NCBI GenBank assembly: GCA_045586385.1 | Contig: JAZNAE010000095.1 | Span: 1-64,000 of the forward strand | From: Suilimivivens sp045586385 | Lineage (GTDB): Bacteria; Bacillota; Clostridia; Lachnospirales; Lachnospiraceae | DNA length: 64,000 nucleotides | Direction of reading: 5' to 3' | In this document: piece after piece, positions 1 to 7,944 of the stretch | Position numbering within the stretch: position 1 is the first letter of the stretch | Layout of the letters: every line of letters starts with the position of its first letter | Made by a program: the position numbers and the translations under genes | Notes under the pieces: generated by a model | What the model was told of the DNA's origin: nothing | Seen by the model: only the letters and a program-made list of their open reading frames with translations | Databases searched by the model: none

Positions 1-594
1 GAAGTAGATATCTACGGAGCACTCAGCGAGTTCATCGGTACAGCAGTAAGTGATGATATCGTAACATTACTTGATATCAACAACTCTGTTCCTGCTGATA
101 TGTACGAAGAATCCATTAAGGGCAAATTTGATTATACACATAAAGATACATTCATGGGATTCCACTGCGGAAATACCAACTCCAAGAAGCTTAGCTTCTG
201 CAACATGAAGTATCAGATGATTATGGCTAGAAACCTTCCTGAAGAAGTTACTCAGGGTACACTGGAAGGTGACATCGTTCCCGGCGATATCACATTCTTC
301 CGTCTGCAGTCTACAGCAGATGCTAAGCTTCGTGCTTACATTGCACACGGCGAAGTTCTTCCTGTAGCAACTAAGTCATTCGGTGCAATCGGTGTATTTG
401 CTATTCCTGAAATGGGAAGATTCTACCGTCACGTATTAATCGAAGGCAACTATCCTCACCATGGTGCTGTTGCATTCGGACATTTCGGAAAGGCTCTTTA
501 CGAAGTATTCAAGTACGTTGGTGTTGAATTTGAAGAAATCGGATTCAATCAGCCTAAGGGAATGCTTTACAAATCCGAAAATCCTTTTGCATAA
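1..594 (+). CDS. L-fucose/L-arabinose isomerase family protein, C-terminal part
   Basis: The frame is open from base 1, so only the last 197 codons are present and the start lies outside the window. The text resembles the C-terminal part of FucI-like sugar isomerases (COG2407): an HCGNTN stretch near the middle, a GDITFFRLQ segment, and a C-terminal HHGAVAFGHFG block that would carry a metal or substrate ligand. Such enzymes interconvert aldoses and ketoses such as fucose/fuculose in the cytoplasm. The exact substrate cannot be told from this fragment. A strong terminator follows about 40 bp after the stop codon, so this is the last gene of its transcript. Confidence 0.75.
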   Translation, partial: EVDIYGALSEFIGTAVSDDIVTLLDINNSVPADMYEESIKGKFDYTHKDTFMGFHCGNTNSKKLSFCNMKYQMIMARNLPEEVTQGTLEGDIVPGDITFFRLQSTADAKLRAYIAHGEVLPVATKSFGAIGVFAIPEMGRFYRHVLIEGNYPHHGAVAFGHFGKALYEVFKYVGVEFEEIGFNQPKGMLYKSENPFA

Positions 595-630
595 GTAAAA
601 GTGATAACAGTTTAACGTAAACATATGATG

Positions 631-661
631 AAAGTGGCCCGGAATTATCCGGGTCACTTTT
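631..661 (+). terminator. Rho-independent terminator after the isomerase gene
   Basis: An AAAGTG-CCCGG arm pairs with CCGGG-CACTTT around an AATTAT-type loop, and a short T run ends it. It separates the isomerase gene from the MATE gene. Confidence 0.85.
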
Positions 662-818
662 GCATATAATAATTAGTTTAAAAGAAGAGTTTTGTACTTT
701 TTTTGTAAAAAAACATTCTATTCTTTTATAAGTAATGTGAGTATACTCATACTTGATTTATATATTATGTTCAGATGGAAATGATAATCATTGATAGCAT
801 TGTCAGAGGAGGAAAAGG

Positions 819-2177
819 ATGGCAGGAAGTACCATAAAGGACATGACGGTCGGTTCTCCGATGAAGCTTATTTTAGGCTTTTCCGTGCCGCTTCTTTTTG
901 GTTTTTTATTTCAACAATTTTATAGTGTGGTAGATACCGTCATAGTAGGACAATTTCTGGGGGTAAATGCACTTGCGGCTGTTGGTGCGACCGGTTCCAT
1001 CAACTTTCTGATTCTTGGTTTTTGTATGGGAATCTGTAACGGTTTTGCAATACCGGTGGCTCAGAAATTCGGAGCAAAGGATTATTCAATGATGAGACGG
1101 TTTGTAGCGAATAGTGTATGGCTTTCTGCTTTTTTTGCCGTGGTGATTACAGTTGTGGTATCCCTTATGTGTAAAAATATTTTGCAGTGGATGAATACAC
1201 CGGAAGATATTTTTCAGGATGCCTACATCTATATTTTGATTATTTTTCTGGGAATTCCGGCTACCTTTTTATACAATATTTTATCAGGTATTATCCGTTC
1301 TTTGGGAGACAGTAAAACACCTCTTGTTTTTCTTGTGATCTCTTCTTTTTTGAATATTGCGCTGGATCTTTTATGTATTTTGGTATTTCGCATGGGCGTG
1401 GCAGGTGCAGCTGTAGCTACAGTGGTTTCCCAGTTGATATCAGGTCTTCTTTGCTTTTTCTATGTAGTAAAGAAGTTTGAAATCCTTCATGTAACAAAAG
1501 AAGAGTGGGCTGTGAATGCTGACCACATGAAATTTCTATGCAGTATGGGAATTCCGATGGGATTACAGTATTCGATTACTGCCATCGGTTCCGTTATTTT
1601 GCAGACTGCAGTGAACGGACTTGGTTCTGTGGCGGTGGCATCGGTGACGGCTTCTAACAAAGTCAGCATGTTCTTTTGCTGTCCTTTTGATGCACTTGGT
1701 TCCACGATGGCTACCTACGGTGGGCAAAATGTAGGTGCAGGTAAATTGGATCGGTTAGGGAAAGGCTTAAAGGCATCCGGGCTCCTTGGATGTATTTATT
1801 CAGTGTTGGCATTTGGTGTGTTATACTTTATCGGAGATAATTTAATTGCTTTATTTGTAGATGCAGGTGAGCTTGAGATATTAACCAATGCAAGAATGAT
1901 GCTTTTATTCAGCGTAGCCTTTTACATTCCCCTTGCCTATGTAAATATTGTAAGGTTCTTAATTCAGGGAATGGGCTTTAGCACATTTGCAATTCTTGCC
2001 GGTGTTTTTGAGATGATAGCAAGAGCGGGTGCAGGCTTGTTCTTGGTGCCGGTATTCGGATTTGTGGGCGTATGTCTTGCCAGTCCCCTGGCATGGATAC
2101 TTGCGGATGCGTTTTTATTTCCGGCATATACCCATGTGCGCAGGAAACTGGAAAAAATCCTATCTGTCAATCAATAA
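819..2177 (+). CDS. MATE family efflux transporter
   Basis: 452 residues with about twelve hydrophobic segments, the usual size for the MATE/NorM-DinF superfamily, which exports drugs or metabolites across the cytoplasmic membrane using Na+ or H+ gradients. The N-terminal MTVGSPMKLI and FQQFYSVVDTVIVGQFLG segment and the internal SLGDSKTPL repeat-like motif are typical of the Firmicute MATE subgroup. The start is set by GAGGAGG a few bases upstream of the ATG. Its 3' end overlaps the 3' end of the convergent GH2 gene by 11 bp. A second MATE gene lies at about 30.1 kb and shares these motifs. The substrate is unknown. Confidence 0.93.
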   Translation: MAGSTIKDMTVGSPMKLILGFSVPLLFGFLFQQFYSVVDTVIVGQFLGVNALAAVGATGSINFLILGFCMGICNGFAIPVAQKFGAKDYSMMRRFVANSVWLSAFFAVVITVVVSLMCKNILQWMNTPEDIFQDAYIYILIIFLGIPATFLYNILSGIIRSLGDSKTPLVFLVISSFLNIALDLLCILVFRMGVAGAAVATVVSQLISGLLCFFYVVKKFEILHVTKEEWAVNADHMKFLCSMGIPMGLQYSITAIGSVILQTAVNGLGSVAVASVTASNKVSMFFCCPFDALGSTMATYGGQNVGAGKLDRLGKGLKASGLLGCIYSVLAFGVLYFIGDNLIALFVDAGELEILTNARMMLLFSVAFYIPLAYVNIVRFLIQGMGFSTFAILAGVFEMIARAGAGLFLVPVFGFVGVCLASPLAWILADAFLFPAYTHVRRKLEKILSVNQ

Positions 2178-4005
2178 GTTTGTTGACCTTGCGGTCGTAA
2201 GTTAAGATGCCGTTTACTTCTTCTTCTATATCGGAAAGCTGTGTGTATACGGCACCTGAAAGTCCCTGTTTTTGTAACGGAAGCAGGGATTTATTTATAA
2301 GTTCATGAAATGCTGTTTTTAGTTCCGCCTGTGAGTCATAGCGTTTGTATCCGAAGATGCGGTCTACACTGGAGTGGCCTTTAATATAGCAGGCATAGCC
2401 GCCATATTCAGAAAGGAATAATGCACGTTTATTCCACTTTTTGGTATTGACCTTTAAGGGACGGAAGTAATTGTGCTCACTGATAAAATCGCCGCAGCCC
2501 TGGTCAAACCATCCGCTGGCTGAATCGATTAAGCGTGTAGGGTCCTTTTCGTGAATTAAGTCAGTGATGCGTTCACTGTCAAATTGGCCCCACCCTTCAT
2601 TAAACGGACACCAGATAGCGATACAGGGGAAGAAGGAGAGTGCGTCAATGGTTTCCAGACACTCTTTTTCCCAACCGGCTCTTGCTTTTTCATCCTTTCG
2701 TGATAACAGGTGATAATTGCTATCTTTCAAAAGGTGGGTGAGTTTAGGGAGCAGGGTAGGAAAATAGCTGATGATTGGCATACTGTAAGCAGAGCCGCCG
2801 TTCACCATATCCTGACAGACTATCATACCTAAGCGGTCGCAATGATAGTACCAACGTGCACATTCTACTTTGATGTGTTTCCTTATCATATTAAATCCAA
2901 GGTTTTTCATTGCTGTAATATCATAAATGAGCGCTTCGTCGGAAGGGGCAGTATATAAGCCATCCGGCCAATAGCCCTGGTCTAATACACCATGCAAAAA
3001 GTAAGGTTTATGATTTAAACAAAAAACCGGAGCTTCCATGCCTGATTCCAGTCCCTTTTTTTCTAAGGAAAAAAGACGCATGGCAAAATAGCTTGTGATG
3101 CGGTCTTCGCCAAAGCATATTTCTAAATCGTACAGTTCCGGTGACTTAGGGCTCCAAGGGTGAAAGTCTTCGTCAGCTAGGGTGAAACTTACAGATGCGG
3201 TTATATCTGTATTTTTTTTACTTGGTTCATAGGGAAAAGAGAACGTTTGCATACATAGTTCTTTTCCGGAAAAGTAGGCTGATACGGATAAACCGGTTAC
3301 CGGCTCATCCTGTAGTATAGCAAGGTTCATGAGAAGCGTGACCTTCTTTGTATCATAATCAGTTTGAACCTGTATGTTTTTGATATGACAGGGAGATACC
3401 CATTCCATCCAGACTGTTTGCCAGATACCGCTTTGGGCAGTATAGAAAATGCCACCGCGTTTTAAGGTTTGTTTCCCTCTTGCATGACTTTTGCATTCCG
3501 TAAAATCCTGTACGCGAACAGTAAGAACATTGTTTTCGGGAAGGAGGCAAGAAGTTATGTCAACCTCGAAAGGAGTATACCCACCCTCGTGAGTGATGAT
3601 GGCACGATTGTTGATATAGACCGTAGCAATATAGTCAATAGCTCCAAAATGTAGAATTAACCGCTTTCCGCTCTCAAGAAGTGAGCTGTCTATGGGAAGA
3701 TATCTGCGATACCACAAATATTCTTCCGGTTTTAATTGGCGGCCAACACCGGATAGGGAAGCTTCAGGAGAAAAGGGGACAAGAATATCTCCCTGATAGT
3801 TGGTAGGAGCAGTGTCTGAACCTGTTATGGCATAGTGCCAGGTGCCATTTAGATTGATATAAGAATCTCTGACCAACTGCGGACGGGGATATTCAGGCAG
3901 AACGTTTTCTCTATCTAAATTTTCACCGAATACAGTGGTAAGGGGATACAACTTATCTTCTTCGTGGGACCGGATAATACTTTTATAAGCATCGCGTATA
4001 TTCAT
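2167..4005 (-). CDS. Glycoside hydrolase family 2 protein (beta-glucuronidase/galactosidase-like)
   Basis: 612 residues. The order fits GH2: an N-terminal sugar-binding jelly roll (PRPQLVRDSYINLNGTWHYA), an immunoglobulin-like middle domain, then a TIM barrel with GFNMIRKHIKVE. The likely acid/base Glu is in WCPFNEGWG and the likely nucleophile Glu in LFLSEYGG. There is no signal peptide, so the enzyme is probably cytoplasmic and acts on imported oligosaccharides. At about 610 residues it matches short GH2 members rather than the 1000-residue LacZ type. An AAGGAGG site precedes the start. Substrate specificity (glucuronide, galactoside or other) cannot be decided from the sequence alone. Confidence 0.92.
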   Translation of the reverse strand: MNIRDAYKSIIRSHEEDKLYPLTTVFGENLDRENVLPEYPRPQLVRDSYINLNGTWHYAITGSDTAPTNYQGDILVPFSPEASLSGVGRQLKPEEYLWYRRYLPIDSSLLESGKRLILHFGAIDYIATVYINNRAIITHEGGYTPFEVDITSCLLPENNVLTVRVQDFTECKSHARGKQTLKRGGIFYTAQSGIWQTVWMEWVSPCHIKNIQVQTDYDTKKVTLLMNLAILQDEPVTGLSVSAYFSGKELCMQTFSFPYEPSKKNTDITASVSFTLADEDFHPWSPKSPELYDLEICFGEDRITSYFAMRLFSLEKKGLESGMEAPVFCLNHKPYFLHGVLDQGYWPDGLYTAPSDEALIYDITAMKNLGFNMIRKHIKVECARWYYHCDRLGMIVCQDMVNGGSAYSMPIISYFPTLLPKLTHLLKDSNYHLLSRKDEKARAGWEKECLETIDALSFFPCIAIWCPFNEGWGQFDSERITDLIHEKDPTRLIDSASGWFDQGCGDFISEHNYFRPLKVNTKKWNKRALFLSEYGGYACYIKGHSSVDRIFGYKRYDSQAELKTAFHELINKSLLPLQKQGLSGAVYTQLSDIEEEVNGILTYDRKVNKLID

Positions 4006-4110
4006 AAGGACCTCCTTGTGTTTATCCTATTTATAGTTTATCATAATCGTGTAAATTAATCATAAAAACAAGTAAATTTTTGGATAAGGAAAACTGCGAA
4101 AGAGGATGCT

Positions 4111-4872
4111 ATGGAATCAAACGATTTTATGAAAAAGAGATTTCTGGAGCTTGCAAATAAAGCATACAGTCATAACATTTATACATTTACAGGTTTTTTG
4201 GGGCTTTCTGAAATGGCTGATTTTTATGAGATGGAAAGAGAGGTTTCTTTCATAAAATGGGACATTTCCGGCGGTTATCAGGATTGCGAACGTGTTATGA
4301 TACGTTTTGGAAGTAAGGAGCAGTTTGGATATGAAGAAGATTTTCCCATTGTTTGTCTTAAAATAAAACCGTTGGTGCAAAAATTTGCGGATAAACTTTC
4401 CCATAGGGATTTTCTTGGAGCACTGATGAACTTGGGAATAGAAAGGGATACTTTAGGAGATATTGTTCTAAAAGAAAATGAAGGGTTCTTATTCTGTACA
4501 GAGACAATTGCACCATATATTTGTGAGAATTTAACAAGAATTAAACATACATCGGTGTTGTGTGAGATAACAAATGAACTGCCGACAAAAGCGGAAGAGG
4601 ATGCGCAGGAAATGAAGCTACAGGTATCTTCTGTTCGCATTGACGGGATGGTTTCCAAGGTGTATCATTTTTCAAGGGGAGAAAGTGTGGAATATTTCCG
4701 CCAAAAGAAGGTATTTGTAAATGGACGGCTCTGTGAAAACAACAGTTACAGTCTGAAGGAAGGTGATGTTGTGACGGTGCGGGGCTATGGGAAATTTGTT
4801 TTTGACCAAAGTCTGGGACTCAGTAAAAAAGGAAAAATAAACATAGCAGTTAAATGCTATGGAAAGAAATAG
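4111..4872 (+). CDS. ylmH: YlmH-family S4-domain RNA-binding protein
   Basis: 253 residues. A C-terminal S4 RNA-binding domain is visible (about residues 180-245, SVEYFRQKKVFVNGR ... LKEGDVVTVRGYGKF), after an N-terminal YlmH-type domain with TGFLGLSEMADF. In Bacillus subtilis YlmH has been reported to act on 50S subunits in ribosome-associated quality control. The start has AGAGG five bases upstream. It lies divergent from the GH2 gene and is followed 11 bp later by an AEC transporter, so the two are probably cotranscribed. The usual division-cluster neighbours (sepF, divIVA) are absent here. Confidence 0.85.
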   Translation: MESNDFMKKRFLELANKAYSHNIYTFTGFLGLSEMADFYEMEREVSFIKWDISGGYQDCERVMIRFGSKEQFGYEEDFPIVCLKIKPLVQKFADKLSHRDFLGALMNLGIERDTLGDIVLKENEGFLFCTETIAPYICENLTRIKHTSVLCEITNELPTKAEEDAQEMKLQVSSVRIDGMVSKVYHFSRGESVEYFRQKKVFVNGRLCENNSYSLKEGDVVTVRGYGKFVFDQSLGLSKKGKINIAVKCYGKK

Positions 4873-4883
4873 AGGAGATGGGC

Positions 4884-5798
4884 ATGTTATTGTTAGAACA
4901 GATGGTAGTTCTTTTCCTTTTGATGGGAATTGGTTTCTATTGTTATAAAAAAGGAATGATCACTGATGAAAGCAGCAAAAAACTTTCTGCAATCGTAGTG
5001 AATATTGCAAATCCGGCAATGGTGCTTACAGGATGTATGGGTGATTCCAAAATAAAGGGACAGGAACTGCTGCAGGTGGCATTCGTTATCGTATTGATTT
5101 ATGTAGTGCTTTTAGGTCTTGCACGGGTGGTACCGCATATTTTACGGGTGCCTGAAAAGAGCGTGGGGACGTATGGTGCAATGACTGTTTTTTCTAATAT
5201 CGGATTTATGGGATTTCCTGTTATTTCCGCACTGTACGGACGGGAAGCACTGCTGTATGCTTCTCTGTTTACGATTCCATATAATGTACTTATCTATACC
5301 TATGGGGTATCAGCCATGGCTACAGACGAGCGTGCAAAGAAAGGAACTTTTTCCTTAAGCAGGGTTTTCAATGCCGGTGTGATTGCATGTATCATTACAA
5401 TCATAGTATATTTATTACAGCTTCCGGTGCCTGCGTTTGTAGAAACCACAGTTACTCATTTAAGTAATTTGACTGCACCCTTAAGTATGATGGTGATAGG
5501 TGCTTCACTTGCTACCATCAATATAAAAAGATTGTTTATGGATGCAAAACTACTTATGTTTTCTGCCATAAAACTCATCATTATTCCCATTATTGGGGTG
5601 CTGATCATCAGACAGTTTGTGGCAAATGATATTATTTGCGGTGTTTGTATGGTCATGCTGGCAACTCCCGTGGGAAGTATGACAGCGATGCTTGCACAGC
5701 AGTATGACGGAGATTATGAAATGGCGTCTAAGGGAGTGGCACTTACTACGGTGCTTTCCGTTGCGACGATGCCATTTGTGGCAATGTTGGTAGGATGA
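4884..5798 (+). CDS. AEC family transporter
   Basis: 304 residues with about ten hydrophobic helices, in the auxin efflux carrier (PF03547-type) family whose bacterial members move organic acids such as malate or malonate. Diagnostic text includes NPAMVLTG, the MTVFSNIGFMGFPV block and the C-terminal MLATPVGSMTAMLAQQY. I place the start at the ATG with AGAGGAG six bases upstream; an earlier in-frame ATG at 4854 would overlap ylmH and has no ribosome-binding site. The hairpin at 5812 probably ends the transcript. The substrate cannot be assigned. Confidence 0.9.
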   Translation: MLLLEQMVVLFLLMGIGFYCYKKGMITDESSKKLSAIVVNIANPAMVLTGCMGDSKIKGQELLQVAFVIVLIYVVLLGLARVVPHILRVPEKSVGTYGAMTVFSNIGFMGFPVISALYGREALLYASLFTIPYNVLIYTYGVSAMATDERAKKGTFSLSRVFNAGVIACIITIIVYLLQLPVPAFVETTVTHLSNLTAPLSMMVIGASLATINIKRLFMDAKLLMFSAIKLIIIPIIGVLIIRQFVANDIICGVCMVMLATPVGSMTAMLAQQYDGDYEMASKGVALTTVLSVATMPFVAMLVG

Positions 5799-5811
5799 AT
5801 GTGCCAACCTT

Positions 5812-5854
5812 CCCCCGGCATAGACTGTAGTAACAGTCATGTCGGGGGATTTTT
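5812..5854 (+). terminator. Long hairpin with T run (terminator; leader of a gene remnant)
   Basis: CCCCCG pairs with CGGGGG and the stem continues through CATAGACTGT/ACAGTCATG around an AGTA loop, then ATTTTT. It serves as the AEC terminator. It is homologous in sequence and position to the hairpin at 6952, which abuts the deacetylase start codon; both share the ACTGTARTAACAGT apex. Confidence 0.8.
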
Positions 5855-5903
5855 GAAAAAATACGGGGAATACATAGAAAAGTTGAAAACTATAAAGCTT
5901 TTA
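5853..5903 (+). pseudogene. Truncated 5' copy of the downstream polysaccharide deacetylase gene
   Basis: Read from TTG at 5853 the sequence gives LKKYGEYIEKLKTIKLL, which aligns codon for codon with MKRYREYIDRIKNIRLF at the start of the deacetylase at 6995; 37 of 51 bases match and nearly all amino-acid changes are conservative. The hairpin in front is also conserved. After about 17 codons the similarity ends and the frame has no deacetylase domain. I read it as a remnant left on the far side of the DUF3791/DUF3990 cassette. The sense of duplication (insertion versus gene loss) is inference. Confidence 0.65.
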
Positions 5904-6003
5904 ATTTGTTCGAAGTATTTGTGGATAAATCCACTATTTTGTTGTATGATAATATCAGTTATCAGTAATAGAAATATTTGTTTGTCTTAAGGCAGGAAAT
6001 GTG

Positions 6004-6231
6004 ATGAATATTAAGGATAGTAAGGAACTTGAGTTTGCAATATTTTGTATTGAAAATGTTGCGAGTTTTCTGGGAAGAGATGCAGGGAAAGTATATAAGC
6101 TACTGACAGAAGAGAGCGATATTTTGAATTCCTATATTGTTCCGGAATATGAAATGCTTCATACACAGAGTAAGGAATATATAGTGAATGATATTATTGA
6201 GTTTATGAAGGAGAGTGAGGTAATAGAATGA
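6004..6231 (+). CDS. DUF3791 family protein, candidate antitoxin
   Basis: 75 residues, acidic, resembling DUF3791 proteins of Lachnospiraceae (ELEFAIFCIENVASFLG ... SDILNSYIVPEYEMLHTQ). AGGA six bases before the ATG favours 6004 over the GTG at 6001. The stop overlaps the next start in an ATGA. Members of this family are commonly found beside DUF3990 genes, which suggests a neutralising partner; that role is inferred from context and not shown by any motif. Confidence 0.75.
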   Translation: MNIKDSKELEFAIFCIENVASFLGRDAGKVYKLLTEESDILNSYIVPEYEMLHTQSKEYIVNDIIEFMKESEVIE

Positions 6232-6698
6232 TTTTGTATCATGGTTCTTACTTGAAAATATCAAAACCTGACTTAATACATTCCAGAGATAATGTGGATT
6301 TTGGACGAGGTTTTTATACTACCCCCATTTATGAACAGGCAGAAAAATGGTGCGGAAAGTTTAAGAGGCGTGGCAAAGAAGGGGTTATTTCACGCTACCT
6401 CTTTGATGAGGAAAAATTGCAAAATTTGAAGGTAATAAGATTCGATTCATATTCCGAAGAATGGCTTGAGTTTATTTTGAATTGTCGAAGAGGCGACGAT
6501 ACTACGGATTATGATGTTGTAATTGGCGGTGTGGCGAATGATAAAGTATTTAACACAGTAGAACTGTTTTTTGAAGGATTAATTGATAAGAACGAAGCAA
6601 TCAGCCGTTTGCGCTATGAGAAGCCAAATTTACAAGTATGCTTAAGGACGGAAAAAGCCTTGGAGAGTTTGAGGTTTGAAGGGAGTGAAGTACTGTGA
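6228..6698 (+). CDS. DUF3990 family protein, candidate ADP-ribosyltransferase-like toxin
   Basis: 156 residues. The N-terminus LYHGSYLKISKPD, the DFGRGFYTT block and the following QAEKWCGKF are hallmarks of DUF3990 (PF13151), a family I believe is grouped with ADP-ribosyl/PARP-like folds: H-Y-G-S and DFG-GFY would form the NAD pocket. No signal peptide, so it acts inside the cell. It is translationally coupled to both flanking DUF3791 genes by 4-base overlaps (ATGA, GTGA). A toxin role is inferred from size, fold class and arrangement; its target is unknown. Confidence 0.78.
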   Translation: MILYHGSYLKISKPDLIHSRDNVDFGRGFYTTPIYEQAEKWCGKFKRRGKEGVISRYLFDEEKLQNLKVIRFDSYSEEWLEFILNCRRGDDTTDYDVVIGGVANDKVFNTVELFFEGLIDKNEAISRLRYEKPNLQVCLRTEKALESLRFEGSEVL

Positions 6699-6913
6699 AT
6701 GCCAATCCCATTTTGCTACAAAAAAAATATGCCCGTGTTGTGGAATTGTTTGCAGAAGAGAATTATTTGACATTAGATGATGCACTTGCTTTTTTTTACA
6801 AGTCCAAAGTATATGAGCTTATGCGGGAAGGAAGTTCAGATATGCACTGTATGAGTGAACAGTATTTATCGAAAGATCTATCAGAGGAGTATGAAAGAGA
6901 AAGCAGAATGTAA
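6695..6913 (+). CDS. Second DUF3791-type small protein
   Basis: 72 residues starting at a GTG that overlaps the DUF3990 stop codon. The text (KYARVVELFAEENYLTLDDALAFFYKSKVYELMREG, split here as KYARVVELFAEENYL and ALAFFYKSKVYELMREG) is a DUF3791-like helical pattern but belongs to a different subgroup from the protein at 6004. It may be the cognate antitoxin, or both small proteins may contribute. The hairpin at 6952 follows. Confidence 0.7.
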   Translation: MNANPILLQKKYARVVELFAEENYLTLDDALAFFYKSKVYELMREGSSDMHCMSEQYLSKDLSEEYERESRM

Positions 6914-6951
6914 TGCTTTTTTTAGACAAAATATTGCATGTGACAAACTAT

Positions 6952-6992
6952 CCCTCACATAAACTGTAATAACAGTTATGTGAGGGTTTTTT
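6952..6992 (+). promoter_or_regulatory. Terminator-like hairpin containing the deacetylase Shine-Dalgarno
   Basis: CCCTCACATAAACTGT pairs with ACAGTTATGTGAGGG around AATA, then six T. The 3' arm ends in GAGGG, eight bases before the ATG at 6995, and no other ribosome-binding site is present. It can end transcription of the DUF3990 cassette and also hide the start site of the next gene. Confidence 0.75.
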
Positions 6993-6994
6993 GC

Positions 6995-7849
6995 ATGAAA
7001 AGATATAGAGAATACATAGACCGGATTAAAAATATTAGGCTTTTTCCTAAAAAACAGGAAGTCCAAAGTGGTGAAGAATATGCGAAACAACGTATGATAA
7101 CAGGCCTTAAATATGGTGTGTTTGCGCTGACAGCATTTGCAGTGCTCAGAGGAGTTCTTGTGACAGTAGGCAGTAGCGTGACCGTAAGCAACAGTGTAAA
7201 TGGTAAAGAACTACCTATTTATTGCGTGGAATGCGAAGAACCGAAAATTGCCCTTACCTTTGATGCAGCTTGGGGGAATGAAGACACGTCGCAGATCTTG
7301 GAGATTTTAAAGAAACATGATGTGAAGGTTACGTTTTTTATGACAGGCGGCTGGGTAGAAAATTATCCGGAGGATGTAAGGGCCATTTTGGCAGCAGGGC
7401 ATGATTTGGGGAATCACAGTGAAAATCATAAAAATATGAGCCAGCTCTCTAATGAAGAGAAAAAAGAAGAATTGATGAAGGTTCATGAAAAAGTGAGGGA
7501 ACTCACAGGATATGAAATGTTTTTGTTCAGACCGCCTTACGGGGATTATGATAATGCAGTGGTGAAGACAGCCAAGGAGTGTGGGTATTACACGATTCAG
7601 TGGGATGTGGATTCCCTAGACTGGAAGGATTACGGTGTAGATTCTATTGTAAAAACCGTGTGCGGGCATAAGCATCTTGGTAATGGAACCATCATACTTT
7701 GCCATAACGGAGCAAAGTACACCGCACAGGCACTGGATACAATGATTACTACATTAAAGGAAAAAGGATATACTTTTGTGCCGGTATCGGAGTTGATTTA
7801 CAAGGATGGTTATCATATGAATCATGAAGGCAGGCAGATAAAGAATTAG
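6995..7849 (+). CDS. PdaB-like polysaccharide deacetylase
   Basis: 284 residues. A basic N-terminus and one membrane segment (about residues 32-50) precede a NodB deacetylase domain. Metal and catalytic motifs are visible: TFDAAWGNEDT (motif 1 Asp), HSENH (the His-x3-His pair) and RPPYGDYD. The AWGNEDT form is typical of PdaB, a sporulation-linked deacetylase in Bacillus. The ATG at 6995 is chosen because GAGGG lies eight bases upstream; a GTG at 6980 falls inside the hairpin. The following collagen-like and amidase genes fit a spore-surface or wall-remodelling neighbourhood. Confidence 0.88.
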   Translation: MKRYREYIDRIKNIRLFPKKQEVQSGEEYAKQRMITGLKYGVFALTAFAVLRGVLVTVGSSVTVSNSVNGKELPIYCVECEEPKIALTFDAAWGNEDTSQILEILKKHDVKVTFFMTGGWVENYPEDVRAILAAGHDLGNHSENHKNMSQLSNEEKKEELMKVHEKVRELTGYEMFLFRPPYGDYDNAVVKTAKECGYYTIQWDVDSLDWKDYGVDSIVKTVCGHKHLGNGTIILCHNGAKYTAQALDTMITTLKEKGYTFVPVSELIYKDGYHMNHEGRQIKN

Positions 7850-7944
7850 AGTGTGTCAAATACTATTAAGCAATCGAAATAAGTGTCATTTATATGAAGA
7901 GAAGCATATTACATGATAAAAAAGGATGTTAATAGAAGATTGCG

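Noticed and set aside
5799..5990. 63-codon ORF as an intact gene
   Set aside because: It begins inside a hairpin and only codons 19-35 match the deacetylase start; the rest is unlike any domain, so I call a remnant at 5853-5903 instead.
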